Assembly: GCA_000017645.1 (NCBI GenBank) | Contig: CP000781.1 | Coordinates: forward strand, 1,950,001-2,014,000 | From: Xanthobacter autotrophicus Py2 | Lineage (GTDB): Bacteria; Pseudomonadota; Alphaproteobacteria; Rhizobiales; Xanthobacteraceae | Length of the DNA stretch: 64,000 nt | Direction of reading: 5' to 3' | In this document: piece by piece, positions 25,653 to 34,867 of the stretch | How the letters are laid out: every line of letters begins with the position of its first letter | Numbering within the stretch: position 1 is the stretch's first letter | Program-made: the position numbers and the translations under genes | Notes under the pieces: generated by a model | What the model saw: the letters and a program-made list of their open reading frames with translations, nothing else | What the model was told of the DNA's origin: nothing | Database searches by the model: none

Positions 25653-26354
25653 CTAGTTGGCGGCGCCGCGATAGGGCTCCGTCTCGTCGCGCTGGCCGGT
25701 GAGCACCGGGCCGGAGGCGCCCGGCAGCAGGAACAGGCTGTAATGGTCCCCGGCCTTCAGGGGCGGCAGGGTGAGGGGGCCGGAGGCCGCCGCCCCGCAG
25801 GTCGCCGCAAGGATCGCCTCGATGGGATTGATGGCGCGCTGGCGGGTGGCGTTGGGCGCCACCGCCTCGAATACGGTGGGGCCGCCATCGGCCACGGTCA
25901 CCGCGCCGTCGCAGCCGGGCACGAGATTGTAGAATCGCAGCTGGGCCTTCAGGTCGTTGCGGCCCTCGGTGGAATCGGCGACGACCACAGCCGGGCCGCC
26001 CGCAGGCACCACCACGGTGGAGAAGGCGTCCGCCGCCGGCACGATCTCCCCGGCCACCGGCCGGCCATCGATGCTGAGGGCGAGCGGAGCCCCACCCTTC
26101 ACCACGCGATAGATCGTGGCCGTGTCGTCCTGTGGCACCGGTGCCGCAGGACCCGATCCGAAGGCGATGGGCGCGCCGCTGCGGGACAGGTCGATCACCC
26201 GCACATAGGCCGAGCCCGCCGGCGGCTTGGGTGCATAGAGCCGGGTCAGCTCCTGCGCCTGTGCGCCGAGGCCTCCCAGGGCGAGCGCAAGCGCGCCGAG
26301 GCCAACGGCGATCCGGCTTACAGCGGCACGCGTGACACGATGGAAAACAGGCAT
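25653..26354 (-). CDS. algF: AlgF-like periplasmic O-acetylation accessory protein
   Basis: This 233-residue protein has a signal peptide (core VGLGALALALGGLGAQAQ). Its mature part resembles AlgF: it opens with LYAPKPPAGSAYVRVIDLS and ends in GDHYSLFLLPGASGP. AlgF is required for alginate O-acetylation and is thought to mediate acetyl transfer or complex contacts between AlgJ and AlgX. It is the first gene of the algF-algI-algJ-algJ-nfrA series. Confidence 0.85.
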   Translation of the reverse strand: MPVFHRVTRAAVSRIAVGLGALALALGGLGAQAQELTRLYAPKPPAGSAYVRVIDLSRSGAPIAFGSGPAAPVPQDDTATIYRVVKGGAPLALSIDGRPVAGEIVPAADAFSTVVVPAGGPAVVVADSTEGRNDLKAQLRFYNLVPGCDGAVTVADGGPTVFEAVAPNATRQRAINPIEAILAATCGAAASGPLTLPPLKAGDHYSLFLLPGASGPVLTGQRDETEPYRGAAN

Positions 26355-26536
26355 GCGCGGACCCCTGACCAGCCTGAAGACGGCTCAAGCCTTCGGCGTG
26401 GCCCCAAGATCAGATCCGGGGGTCGCGCCTCGCTCGAACGCTAGACAGTTATGCCCTGCGCCGGCCGCAGACAACCGAGCCGCCCAACCATCGCCGCCTA
26501 TGGTTACGCATGGTGACCGAGGTCGGCGCGCCCGGC

Positions 26537-27151
26537 TCAACCTTGGTACTTCTCCAGGAACGCCTCGATGGGGAGCGCGCGGAAGTCCGGCAGGGCCGTC
26601 CGAAGCTGCTCATGGCTCCAATCCCACCACCCCAGCGCCTGGAGGCGCGCGGCGATGTCCGCCGGGAAGCGCTCCTTCACCACCCGCGCCGGCACCCCGG
26701 CAACGATGGCGTAGGCCGGCACATCCCTGGCCACCACCGCCCCTGCCGCCACCACCGCGCCGGTGCCCACGCTGCGTCCGGCGAGCACCACGGCCCCATG
26801 GCCGATCCACACGTCATGGCCGAGGGTCAGGCGCTGGTCGCGGCGCCACTGGAAGAACTCCGCCTCGTCCTCCTCGCCGGGAAAATAGGCGGAGGCGCGA
26901 TAGGTGAAATGGGCCTGCGAGGCCCGCCAGGTGGGGTGGTTGCCCGGGTTGAGGCGCGTCATGGCGGCGATGGAGCAGAACTTGCCGATGCGCGCATAGG
27001 CGATGTCGGCGTCGTTCACCACGTAGGAATAGTCACCCATCTCCACTTCGAGCAGCTTGGTGCGGGCACCCACCTCGGTATAGCGGCCGAGGGTGGAGGC
27101 CTTCACCTGCGCGGTGGGATCGATGAGGGGGGTCTCCCCCAGCACCTTCAC
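26537..27151 (-). CDS. Phosphonate-operon-type hexapeptide-repeat acetyltransferase
   Basis: This left-handed beta-helix protein of about 204 residues has isoleucine-patch repeats ([40 protein letters not shown]) and the xenobiotic-acetyltransferase-like active-site region [18 protein letters not shown]. The length and order fit the transferase hexapeptide family that accompanies phn (C-P lyase) genes. The GTG at 27151 shares a GTGA overlap with the DUF1045 stop and gives the family N-terminus; an ATG at 27166 is the alternative. No C-P lyase genes are in the window, so substrate and pathway are unknown here. Confidence 0.8.
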   Translation of the reverse strand: MKVLGETPLIDPTAQVKASTLGRYTEVGARTKLLEVEMGDYSYVVNDADIAYARIGKFCSIAAMTRLNPGNHPTWRASQAHFTYRASAYFPGEEDEAEFFQWRRDQRLTLGHDVWIGHGAVVLAGRSVGTGAVVAAGAVVARDVPAYAIVAGVPARVVKERFPADIAARLQALGWWDWSHEQLRTALPDFRALPIEAFLEKYQG

Positions 27152-27867
27152 AGGAGGCCCCCGCAAGGCTCACCCCCGAACGGCAGGCGCGTGAGGATGC
27201 GGAAGCGCGTGGCGGGCGTGTCCTGCACATAAAGGGCGATATCGCCAATGTTCACCGGCACCTCCGCGCCGCTGGCCCGGTAGGCGTCGGCGAGGGCGTT
27301 CATGGCGTGGCTGCGCTCGCCCTCGGCCAGCGGGCCGGTGAGCGTCATGTGGAAGCGGAACTCGTCCAGCACATAGGGATAGCCGTAGGTTTCAAGATAG
27401 CCCATCTGCCGCGCCGACAGGCGATCCGGCTTGCGCCGCGCCATGTCCGCCGGCGAAAGCTGTGCCCGCATGCCCTCCAGCTCCAGCACGCAGGAGGCGG
27501 CGAGGTGATCGAGCTTGGGCGCCGCCACCGCCGGCACCAGCGCCACGAACGGGCCGATGGCGCGGACCTCCAGAGGCGGCATCTCGAACGGATGGTGGCC
27601 GGCGGCGCAGGCCGCGGCCGCATCCACGAGGTCCTGTTCCGTCTTTCCGTCCGCAAGGCGGAACGGCGCCTTCAGCGTGCCGTGGAAGCCGTAGCGTCGG
27701 GGCTCGGCGGTGGCCACATGCCAGGCCTCGGCATCGAATCCGGGCAGGTCGGGGCAGGCCGGCTCGGCGCCGGTCTGCGCATCGTAGCCGAGCACGCACG
27801 AGCCGAAGCGCCACAGGGCGCTCTCGGCGGGCGGCGCGAGATAAAGGGCATAGCGCGGGGCGGTCAC
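27148..27867 (-). CDS. DUF1045 phosphonate-metabolism-associated 2H-type protein
   Basis: This 239-residue protein matches the DUF1045 family often found in phosphonate operons. It starts with [19 protein letters not shown] and has two His-x-Thr motifs typical of the 2H phosphoesterase fold: [12 protein letters not shown] and [12 protein letters not shown] 2H phosphoesterase role on a phosphorylated intermediate is plausible but not proven. It is coupled to the hexapeptide transferase gene by a stop-start overlap. The pair probably forms a two-gene unit. Confidence 0.82.
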   Translation of the reverse strand: MTAPRYALYLAPPAESALWRFGSCVLGYDAQTGAEPACPDLPGFDAEAWHVATAEPRRYGFHGTLKAPFRLADGKTEQDLVDAAAACAAGHHPFEMPPLEVRAIGPFVALVPAVAAPKLDHLAASCVLELEGMRAQLSPADMARRKPDRLSARQMGYLETYGYPYVLDEFRFHMTLTGPLAEGERSHAMNALADAYRASGAEVPVNIGDIALYVQDTPATRFRILTRLPFGGEPCGGLL

Positions 27868-27931
27868 GGTGGCAGCGCCTCCTTGCGCGTCACGGGCGGA
27901 AGATCAGGGGGCAGAGGTCAGCGCGGCAAAA

Positions 27932-28573
27932 TCAACGCGGCAGAAAAGGGTTGTGGGCCTTTTCGTCGCCGATGCTGGTGACAGGACCATGACCGGGCAG
28001 GCAGACCACATTGTCCCCCAGCGGCAGCAGCTTGCCGACGATGCCCGCGATCAGCAGGTCCGGATCGCCATAGGGAAAGTCGGTGCGCCCCACCGAGCCG
28101 CGAAACAGGGTGTCGCCCACGATGGCGATGCCGACGCCCTTGTGCACGAAGACGAGATGGCCCGGCGTGTGCCCGGGCACGTGCAGGATATCGAGGGTGA
28201 GATCGCCCACGCTCACCGTCTCGCCCTCGCTGAGATAGCGGTCGGGCGTCACCGCGCGGGCATTGGGGATGCCATATTTGGCGGCCGTGGCGGGGATGTC
28301 GTCCATGATGAACTGGTCAGCCTCCCCCGGCCCCTCCACCTTCACGCCGAGGGTTTCGGCCAGCTCGGCGGCGCCGGCGGCGTGGTCCACATGGCCGTGG
28401 GTCAGAAGGATCTTGTCCACGCTGATCCCGGTCTCGGCGATGGCCGAGCGGATCTTGTCGAGATCGCCGCCGGGATCGATCACCACGCCCTTCATGGTCC
28501 TGGTGCACCACAACAGCGAGCAGTTCTGCTCGAACGGCGTGACGGGGACGACGGCGATCTGGATCGGCTGCAT
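27932..28573 (-). CDS. YcbL/glyoxalase II-like metallo-beta-lactamase-fold hydrolase
   Basis: This 213-residue cytosolic protein has the binuclear zinc motif LLTHGHVDHAAG, a second His in HVPGHTPGHLVF, the bridging Asp in AIVGDTLFRGSVGRTDFPYG and the final His in CLPGHGPVTSIG. The compact length without the C-terminal helical domain of classical GloB fits YcbL-type hydrolases that act on S-acyl thioesters such as S-lactoylglutathione. Start ATG 28573 is chosen for the family N-terminus MQPIQIAVVPVTPFEQNC. No partner gene suggests a pathway. Confidence 0.9.
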   Translation of the reverse strand: MQPIQIAVVPVTPFEQNCSLLWCTRTMKGVVIDPGGDLDKIRSAIAETGISVDKILLTHGHVDHAAGAAELAETLGVKVEGPGEADQFIMDDIPATAAKYGIPNARAVTPDRYLSEGETVSVGDLTLDILHVPGHTPGHLVFVHKGVGIAIVGDTLFRGSVGRTDFPYGDPDLLIAGIVGKLLPLGDNVVCLPGHGPVTSIGDEKAHNPFLPR

Positions 28574-28718
28574 GAAGGGCTCCGCGAGAGCGCATTTGGA
28601 GCCGGCGGCGGGCGTGGCCCGTCTCCGGTTAGGTTGCAAAGGGTCCGGCAGGATGGGCGCGGACGCAAGATGGCGGCAAGATGGCCGATGGTCCGCGATG
28701 GACGAAAGGCCTCCGGCG

Positions 28719-30074
28719 TCAGTCGCTGTCGCCGTGGGACCGGCGGATTCGCCGCACCACCGACCACACGCCGAGCACCGCCAACGGCACCGCGATCGCC
28801 GTCGCGAGACCCACGTCCAGATGGATGCCGAGGGTCCGCACGTCGATCCCGCTCTCGTGGATGCCCTCGGCCAAGTGGTGGAACAGACTGACCACATAAT
28901 AGGAGATGGCCGCCACCGAGAGGCCTTCCACCGTGCGCTGCAGGCGCAGTTGCAGGCGGGTGCGCTCGTTCATGGAGGTGAGCAGGTCGCGGTTCTGCTG
29001 CTCCAGCTCCACGTCCACGCGGGTACGCAGCAGATCGGCGGCGTTGGAGAGCTTGCGGGCGATCTTCTCCTGCCGCTCCTCCACCGCGAAGCAGGTGCGC
29101 ATGGCCGGCTGCATGCGGCGATCGAGGAATTGCTGCCAGGTAGGAAAGCCCGTCACCGGCACCTCGCGGATGGTGGCAAGGCGCAGCCGCACGATCTCCA
29201 TATAGGCCCGGCTGGCGCCGAAGCGGAACAGGGCGCCGGCCGCCCCCGCCTCCAGCTCGGCCGCGAGGCCGACCAGCTGGTTCAGGAGGTTGTTATTGTC
29301 CACCAGGCCTTTAGCTGAGGTCATGGCGGTCGCCGCGGTGGCGAGGCGCGCCTCGATGCGCGCCACCTCCGGCGACAGGCGCTGCGCCTCCGGCAGGCCG
29401 AGGAGCGCCAGCGTGCGGTAGGTCTCGATCTCCAGCAGGCGCTGCACCAGCGCACCAGCTGATTCCGCCCCGAGGCCTCGGTTGCGCACCAGGATGCGCA
29501 CAAAGCCGGAAGGGTCGGGCATGAAGTCGGTGGCGATCTCGGCCAGGCCATCGTTCACGTCGGAACGGGCGAGGCTCGAGCGGTCGAACACCTGGTCGAG
29601 GAAGAAATCCTCGGCGGTGTCGGGGACGAGATGGAGATCCACCGCCACCAGCAGCGGGCCGGGCTGCGGCACCTCTCCGAACGGGCTCGCCAGAGTTGCC
29701 GCCGGCGGCTGGAATGGCAGGCCGCCGGGCTGGATGCCGCTCGAGGGCAGGTCCCAGGTGTAGGTGCAGAATTCGGCGTGGCTCTCCCAGCGCAACTCGG
29801 CGCCGCCGAACGAGACGTGATGATACTTGGCGCTCGATGCCGGCGTGGGAAGTCCGCGCGCGTGGCAAAGGGCCGCCACGGCGGCGCGGTCGGCCTGGGC
29901 CGTGGCCGCATCCAGCAGGAAGGCGGCGTGAAGCATGCGCCTCGGCGCCTGCACCGGCGCGAACGGGCGCGCATGCAGCTCGCGCAAGACCTGCGCGCGC
30001 AAGGGATGGGCATGAAGCGCCCGCCCTTCGCCGATGACGAGATCGGCCTCGCCGCCCGAGCGCCCATTGGCCAT
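28719..30074 (-). CDS. DUF3422 family membrane protein
   Basis: This 451-residue protein matches the DUF3422 family, which is widespread in alpha- and betaproteobacteria and of unknown function. It opens with HPLRAQVLRELHARPFAP and has a predicted coiled region (QRLSPEVARIEARLATAATA). Two C-terminal hydrophobic segments (GLSVAAISYYVVSLFHHLAE and DVGLATAIAVPLAVLGVWSV) suggest an inner-membrane anchor with the bulk in the cytoplasm. Start ATG 30074 (MANGRSGGE) is preferred to the longer frame. I cannot suggest a specific role. Confidence 0.85.
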   Translation of the reverse strand: MANGRSGGEADLVIGEGRALHAHPLRAQVLRELHARPFAPVQAPRRMLHAAFLLDAATAQADRAAVAALCHARGLPTPASSAKYHHVSFGGAELRWESHAEFCTYTWDLPSSGIQPGGLPFQPPAATLASPFGEVPQPGPLLVAVDLHLVPDTAEDFFLDQVFDRSSLARSDVNDGLAEIATDFMPDPSGFVRILVRNRGLGAESAGALVQRLLEIETYRTLALLGLPEAQRLSPEVARIEARLATAATAMTSAKGLVDNNNLLNQLVGLAAELEAGAAGALFRFGASRAYMEIVRLRLATIREVPVTGFPTWQQFLDRRMQPAMRTCFAVEERQEKIARKLSNAADLLRTRVDVELEQQNRDLLTSMNERTRLQLRLQRTVEGLSVAAISYYVVSLFHHLAEGIHESGIDVRTLGIHLDVGLATAIAVPLAVLGVWSVVRRIRRSHGDSD

Positions 30075-30210
30075 TGCGTCCGCTCCCCTATGTGTTTTCT
30101 CCGTGCTGGCACGGCAGCGGCGCGCGATCAAGGCGCATGGCCCGTCACAAGCGTCGCACCGGACCGGAGGGCAGAGGCGGAGGCGATCGGGAAGGGCTCA
30201 GCCCTCCCCC

Positions 30211-32766
30211 TCACAGATGCCGCAGCACCCGCGCCGGCGGCACCGAAAGTGCCCGCAGGGTTCCGGCCAGGCCGACGCCCACGGTGACCACCAGCGCGCC
30301 GATGACTGCCCCCATGGCTGCCGGCAGGGAGAAGCTGAAGCCGATGTCCATCACCTGCGTCACCACCGCGAAGGCGGCAAGGCTGCCCGCCGCCACCGCC
30401 ACCAGCGCGGTGGCGAGCCCGAGCCCCGCATATTCGAGGCCATAGGCGAACATGAGCCGGCCCCGCGTCGCCCCCAACGTCTTCAGGATCACCGCATCAT
30501 AGATGCGGCCCTCGCGCCCCGCCGCCAGCGCGCCGGCCAGCACCAGCACCGAGGTGATGAGGGTGACGAGGCTCGCCGCGCGGATGCCGAGCGACAGGTT
30601 GTCCAGCATGCGCTGGGCCTCCTCCAGCGTCTCCTTCACCCGCACCGTGGTGATGGCCGGGAACCGCCCCGCCACTGCCTTCAGCAGGGCCACCTCCCGC
30701 GCGGTGTCGCCGCCATCGGGAAAGGTGAGGGTGGCGAGCACGGTGTGCGGCGCCCCGGCGAAGGTGGCCGGCGAGAACACCATGACGAAATTGATGCCGA
30801 GCCGCTCCCACTTCACCTCCCGCAGATTGGCGATGCGCGCGGTGATGGAGCGGCCGAGCACGTTCACCGTCACGCTGTCCCCCAGCGCGAGGCCGAGGCC
30901 CTTGGCCAGCTCCGCGTCGAAGGAGACCAGGGGCTCGGTCTCGTCGCCGGTCCACCATTGGCCTGCCACCACCCGCGAGCCCTCGGGCACCTCGGCGGCG
31001 CTGGAGATGCCACGATCGCTCTGCAGCACCCAGGCGGCATCGGCGCGCGGCTTCACCTCCTCGGCGGGGGTGTCCTTCACCCTGGTAATGCGCCCGCGCA
31101 GCATGGGCACCGCCTTCACCTCGGCGCCGGGGGCGGTTGCCGCCAGGAAGGCGCGGAACTCCGCTTCCTCGCCGCTGGGCACATCCACGAAGAAGAAGCT
31201 CGGCGCCGCCTGCCGCAGCGGGCCGGCCAGTTCCCGGCTCAGGCTCGCATCGATGAGGGCGATGCCCACCATCAGCGACAGGCCGAGCCCCAGGGACAGC
31301 ACCACGGACGGCGTCAGCGCCCCCGGCCGGTACACATTGGCCAGCGCAAGGCGCACCATGGCATCCTTGGGCCGGGGCGCCCGGCGGGCCAGCGCCATCA
31401 GGCCGGCGGCGACCCCGCGCAGCAGCAGGAAGACCAAAGCCGCCGCGCCAAGGAAGACGGCGGCGGCGCGCCGGTCCTCGGACGTTGCCATCGCCAGCAC
31501 CACCAGCGCCGCGCCCACCCCCGCCACCGCGAGAAAAGTGCCGACGCCGACCTTCGCCGCCGGCTCGCCGATGGCGTCGCGGAACAGGGCGGAAACCCGC
31601 GCCTGCTGCGCCCGCGCCAGCGGCAGCAATGAGAACAGGGCCGACACCAGCACACCATAGAGCGCTGCCAGCGCCAGCGCCGCCGGATCGATGCGCGGCT
31701 CCAGCGGAAACGGCACCAAAGCGCCGATGGCCGCACTCGCCGCGAACGGCAGCGCCGCCCCCAGCACAAGACCAATACCGATGCCCAGAGCCGCGATGAG
31801 CCCGATCTCGGCGGCATAGATGAGGAAGATGTCCCGCCGCGTCGCCCCCACCGCCTTCAGGGTGGCGATGACCTCGCGCTTGGCCGCCAGATGGCTCGAC
31901 ACTGCATTGGCGACCCCCACCCCGCCCACCATGAGCGCGGTGAGCGCCACCAGCGCCAGGAACTGGCTGATGCGCCGCACGTTGCGGGCGAGTTGCGGGG
32001 TGGCGCCGTCGCGGGTGCGCATGTCGAAGCCCGCCGCGCCGAAGCGCTCGCGGGTGGCATCCATGAAGGCGGTGAGGGCCGCCGGCGCGGGATCGGCCAG
32101 CGCCACGCGATAGCTCCAGCGCACCAGGCTTCCCGGCTGGATCAGCCGGGTCTGCGGCAGCACCGCCTGCGACACCAGGAGCCGCGCGCCGAAGCCGATG
32201 CCGGAGGAGAGCTTGTCCGGCTCGCTGTCGAGCACGGCACGCACCTCCACCATGGCATCGCCCAAAAGCAGGCGGTCGCCCACCTTCAGGCCGAGCCGGC
32301 CGAGCAGCACCGGGTCCGCCGCCGCGCCATAGAAGCCGCCCTTTTCCCCCAGCACCTCGGCGATCGGCGCGGGCGGGCTGAGTGCCACCTGCCCCACCAG
32401 GGGATAGCGACCGTCCACCGCCTTCACCTCGGCCAGCGCCGCGTCACCTCCGGCGGTGCGGGCCATGACCCGCAGCAAGGCGGTGGTGCCGAGCGTGCCG
32501 GCGCTTTCGAGCACGGCGCGCTCGTCGGCGCTCGCCTCGCGCTGCACCAGGGTGAAGGCGGCATCGCCGCCGAGGATGGCGCGACCCTCCCGCTCCAGCC
32601 CCTGGGTGAGCGCGCCGGCAAAGGAGCCGATGCCGGCAATGGCCATCACGCCCAGCACCAGGCAACCGAGGAACACGCCGAAGCCCCGCCGCGCCCCGCG
32701 CAATTCACGCAAGGCGAAGCGCAGGGACCGGGGAAATCGGGGAGCGGCGGCGACGAACGCCGCCAT
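30211..32766 (-). CDS. ybbP: ABC transporter permease, FtsX/YbbP type
   Basis: This large inner-membrane protein of about 851 residues has two FtsX-type blocks: an N-terminal helix (GFGVFLGCLVLGVMAIAGIG), a periplasmic domain, three helices, a second periplasmic domain and three closing helices. Together with the adjacent ATPase and divergent tesA this is the YbbA-YbbP-TesA layout of E. coli. These are MacB/Lol-type transporters that act on lipids, peptides or envelope components rather than importers. The ATG at 32766 overlaps the ATPase stop in TGATG; a GTG at 32769 is also possible. Confidence 0.9.
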   Translation of the reverse strand: MAAFVAAAPRFPRSLRFALRELRGARRGFGVFLGCLVLGVMAIAGIGSFAGALTQGLEREGRAILGGDAAFTLVQREASADERAVLESAGTLGTTALLRVMARTAGGDAALAEVKAVDGRYPLVGQVALSPPAPIAEVLGEKGGFYGAAADPVLLGRLGLKVGDRLLLGDAMVEVRAVLDSEPDKLSSGIGFGARLLVSQAVLPQTRLIQPGSLVRWSYRVALADPAPAALTAFMDATRERFGAAGFDMRTRDGATPQLARNVRRISQFLALVALTALMVGGVGVANAVSSHLAAKREVIATLKAVGATRRDIFLIYAAEIGLIAALGIGIGLVLGAALPFAASAAIGALVPFPLEPRIDPAALALAALYGVLVSALFSLLPLARAQQARVSALFRDAIGEPAAKVGVGTFLAVAGVGAALVVLAMATSEDRRAAAVFLGAAALVFLLLRGVAAGLMALARRAPRPKDAMVRLALANVYRPGALTPSVVLSLGLGLSLMVGIALIDASLSRELAGPLRQAAPSFFFVDVPSGEEAEFRAFLAATAPGAEVKAVPMLRGRITRVKDTPAEEVKPRADAAWVLQSDRGISSAAEVPEGSRVVAGQWWTGDETEPLVSFDAELAKGLGLALGDSVTVNVLGRSITARIANLREVKWERLGINFVMVFSPATFAGAPHTVLATLTFPDGGDTAREVALLKAVAGRFPAITTVRVKETLEEAQRMLDNLSLGIRAASLVTLITSVLVLAGALAAGREGRIYDAVILKTLGATRGRLMFAYGLEYAGLGLATALVAVAAGSLAAFAVVTQVMDIGFSFSLPAAMGAVIGALVVTVGVGLAGTLRALSVPPARVLRHL

Positions 32767-33491
32767 CACAGCGCCTCCGCGCCGGCGCGCGGCGCCATCG
32801 CGCTGTCGTCCTTCACCACGCCGGAATGCAGGGACAGCACCCGCTGGCAGCGCCGCGCCAAAGCCGTGTCGTGGGTGACCAGCACCAAGGTGGTGCCGCG
32901 CGCCCGGTGGACGGAAAAGATGAGGTCCATGATCTGCCGGCCGGTGGCCTCGTCCAGATTGCCGGTGGGCTCGTCGGCAACGAGGATGGGCGGCTCGGGG
33001 GCAAGCGCGCGGGCGAGCGCCACCCGCTGCTGCTCGCCGCCGGAGAGCTGTCCGGGATAATGCTGCGCGCGGGCGGAAAGCCCCACCGCCTCCAGCTCCT
33101 GCGCCGCGCGGGCGAAGGCGTCGGTGCGGCCCATCAGCTCCAGCGGCACGGCCACATTTTCCAGCGCCGTCATGGTGGGGATGAGGTGGAAGGACTGGAA
33201 CACGATGCCGATGTGCCGGCCGCGAAACCGCGCCAGCGCATCCTCCCCGAGCCTTGTGATGTCGGTGCCGGCGACTGTCACGCGGCCCTTGTCCGCGCGC
33301 TCGAGGCCCGCCATCACCATGAGCAGCGTGGACTTGCCGGAACCCGAGGGCCCCACCAGCCCCACGGCCTGCCCCGCCCCGATCTCGACAGAGATGTCCT
33401 TCAGGACATGAACCCGGGCCGCCCCGGTTCCCAGGGAGAGATCCACGTGCGACAGCGCAATGGTGGAACGCGGAGAGGACACATCATCCAT
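32766..33491 (-). CDS. ybbA: ABC transporter ATPase, LolD/YbbA type
   Basis: This 241-residue ATPase has Walker A GLVGPSGSGKSTLL, Q-loop VFQSFHLIPTMTALENV, signature QLSGGEQQRVALARAL, Walker B PPILVADEPTGNLD and the His loop VLVTHD. The EPTGNLD box marks the MacB/LolD/FtsE type. It pairs with the permease encoded next. Its start codon shares the tetranucleotide CATG (33489-33492) with the start of the divergent tesA gene, so each gene's promoter must lie inside the other's coding region or be internal to this junction. Confidence 0.94.
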   Translation of the reverse strand: MDDVSSPRSTIALSHVDLSLGTGAARVHVLKDISVEIGAGQAVGLVGPSGSGKSTLLMVMAGLERADKGRVTVAGTDITRLGEDALARFRGRHIGIVFQSFHLIPTMTALENVAVPLELMGRTDAFARAAQELEAVGLSARAQHYPGQLSGGEQQRVALARALAPEPPILVADEPTGNLDEATGRQIMDLIFSVHRARGTTLVLVTHDTALARRCQRVLSLHSGVVKDDSAMAPRAGAEAL

Positions 33492-34239
33492 GCCTGAAAA
33501 TGCCGTGGCTCGAAAAAAGGGATCTGCGACGATCGCCACCGGAGAACGCCGGCGCGCTCACCTATGGGAGACGGCATTTAAGGCACTGGCGGGGCTGATG
33601 GCCGCGCTCGGCCTGTTCACGTTCGCGTCAGGCCTTCCTGGGCCGGGAGCCGCCTCGGCGGCCGAGGCCCGGACGGTACGCATCGTCGCCTTCGGCGACA
33701 GCCTCACCGCCGGCTACGGACTGCCCGCCAGCGCTGCCTTCCCGGTCCAGCTGGAGGCGGCGCTGAAGGCCAAGGGACTCGACGTGAGCGTCGAGAATGC
33801 CGGTGTCTCCGGCGAGACCGCGTCCCAGGGCCTCGCCCGGCTCGACTGGTCCATCCGCGAGGGCACCGACGCGGTGATCGTGGAGCTGGGCGCCAACGAC
33901 ATGCTGCGCGGCCTCAACCCCGCCACCACGCGCAAGGCGCTGACCGAGATCGTCCAGCGGCTGAAGGGGCGCGGCATCACCGTGCTGCTGGCCGGCATGA
34001 AGGCCGCGCCCAACCTGGGCAGGCCCTATCAGGAGACGTTCGACGCCATCTTCCCGGAACTCGCCGCGGCGGAGGGAGTGCTGCTCTATCCCTTCTTCCT
34101 CGACGGCGTGGCCGGCGAGCGCGCGCTGGTGCAGCCGGACGGCCTCCATCCCACGGCCGAGGGCGTCAGGCGCATCGTCTCCGGCATCCTGCCCAAGGCG
34201 GAGGAGCTGGTGGCGCAGGTTCAAGCCAAGGGGAAATAG
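33490..34239 (+). CDS. tesA: TesA-type SGNH arylesterase / lysophospholipase
   Basis: This 249-residue protein has an N-terminal signal or anchor segment (KALAGLMAALGLFTFASGLP). The four SGNH blocks are present: I AFGDSLTAGYGLP (Ser nucleophile), II Gly in NAGVSGETASQGL, III VELGANDMLRGL and V DGLHPTAEG (Asp/His). TesA proteins hydrolyse thioesters and lysophospholipids in the periplasm. ATG 33490 is preceded by GGAGAGGA, which supports this start. It is head-to-head with the ABC pair as in E. coli, suggesting a shared role in lipid or envelope turnover. Confidence 0.92.
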   Translation: MPENAVARKKGSATIATGERRRAHLWETAFKALAGLMAALGLFTFASGLPGPGAASAAEARTVRIVAFGDSLTAGYGLPASAAFPVQLEAALKAKGLDVSVENAGVSGETASQGLARLDWSIREGTDAVIVELGANDMLRGLNPATTRKALTEIVQRLKGRGITVLLAGMKAAPNLGRPYQETFDAIFPELAAAEGVLLYPFFLDGVAGERALVQPDGLHPTAEGVRRIVSGILPKAEELVAQVQAKGK

Positions 34240-34413
34240 GCGGGCGCGGGCGATAGGCCAGCCTTTCTGACTAATTTTTCAGCATTTTTGGCACCAGCCA
34301 TCAGCACTTGACCAATCCATAATCATTCATCTAAATTCCGCCGCTTTCCGGGAGGGATCGCCCTGCCCAATTCGTTGCGTTTGCGTACCCATTTGCTTGA
34401 AACAACAGTGAGA

Positions 34414-34728
34414 ATGACAATGGTTCGGGAATTCGAGTATCAGGGCGAGACCTTCCGTGTCACCGCCCACGGCGTTCATGGCCACGAAGAGATTTTCATC
34501 GTGCATATTGAAGAAGACGGCGTGGAGGGCGCGGAAATCTCCATCGACCGCATGACCGAGGAGAATGACACCAGCGCGCCCATCGAGGCCATCCTGGTGA
34601 TGCTCTGCGACAAGCTCATCCCCCAGAGCGAGATCAAGGTGCAGAACCCCGCCGCCCCCTTCGCGTGGCGCGAGGGCAATGTGGTGTTCCAGGTCCACGA
34701 CGGCCTCCAGGACACCAAGCACGACTGA
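34414..34728 (+). CDS. Small acidic protein of unknown function
   Basis: This protein of about 104 residues is acidic and predicted soluble, without signal peptide or membrane segment. It opens with MTMVREFEYQGETFRVTAH, contains a His-rich turn HGVHGHEEIFIVHIEEDG and ends in VFQVHDGLQDTKHD. Two ATGs, 6 nt apart (34414 and 34420), could start it. I do not recognise the family. The codon use looks like its neighbours and a strong terminator follows, so it is very likely a real gene. Confidence 0.7.
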   Translation: MTMVREFEYQGETFRVTAHGVHGHEEIFIVHIEEDGVEGAEISIDRMTEENDTSAPIEAILVMLCDKLIPQSEIKVQNPAAPFAWREGNVVFQVHDGLQDTKHD

Positions 34729-34771
34729 TCGCGATCGGGCGCCGGCGGCGCCTACCCCCTTGAAACGAAAG

Positions 34772-34804
34772 CGGCCGTCCCGGGGCCTCCGGGACGGCCG
34801 TTTC
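34772..34804 (+). terminator. Terminator hairpin after the small acidic gene
   Basis: A perfect 12-bp stem CGGCCGTCCCGG / CCGGGACGGCCG with a 5-nt loop is followed by TTTCAT. The T run is short, but the stem is very stable. It lies 43 nt after the stop. Confidence 0.8.
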
Positions 34805-34814
34805 ATGTGAAACA
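34799..34814. promoter_or_regulatory. parS-like 16-mer
   Basis: CGTTTCATGTGAAACA matches the ParB-binding consensus TGTTTCACGTGAAACA at 14 of 16 positions. The differences are the first base and one base of the central CG step. It directly follows the terminator stem. It could be a weak parS site or chance. Confidence 0.3.
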
Positions 34815-34867
34815 TCGTTAACGGAACGTTGCGCCGCGGCTCAAATCCGAGCCGCGGCGGCGCGGTC

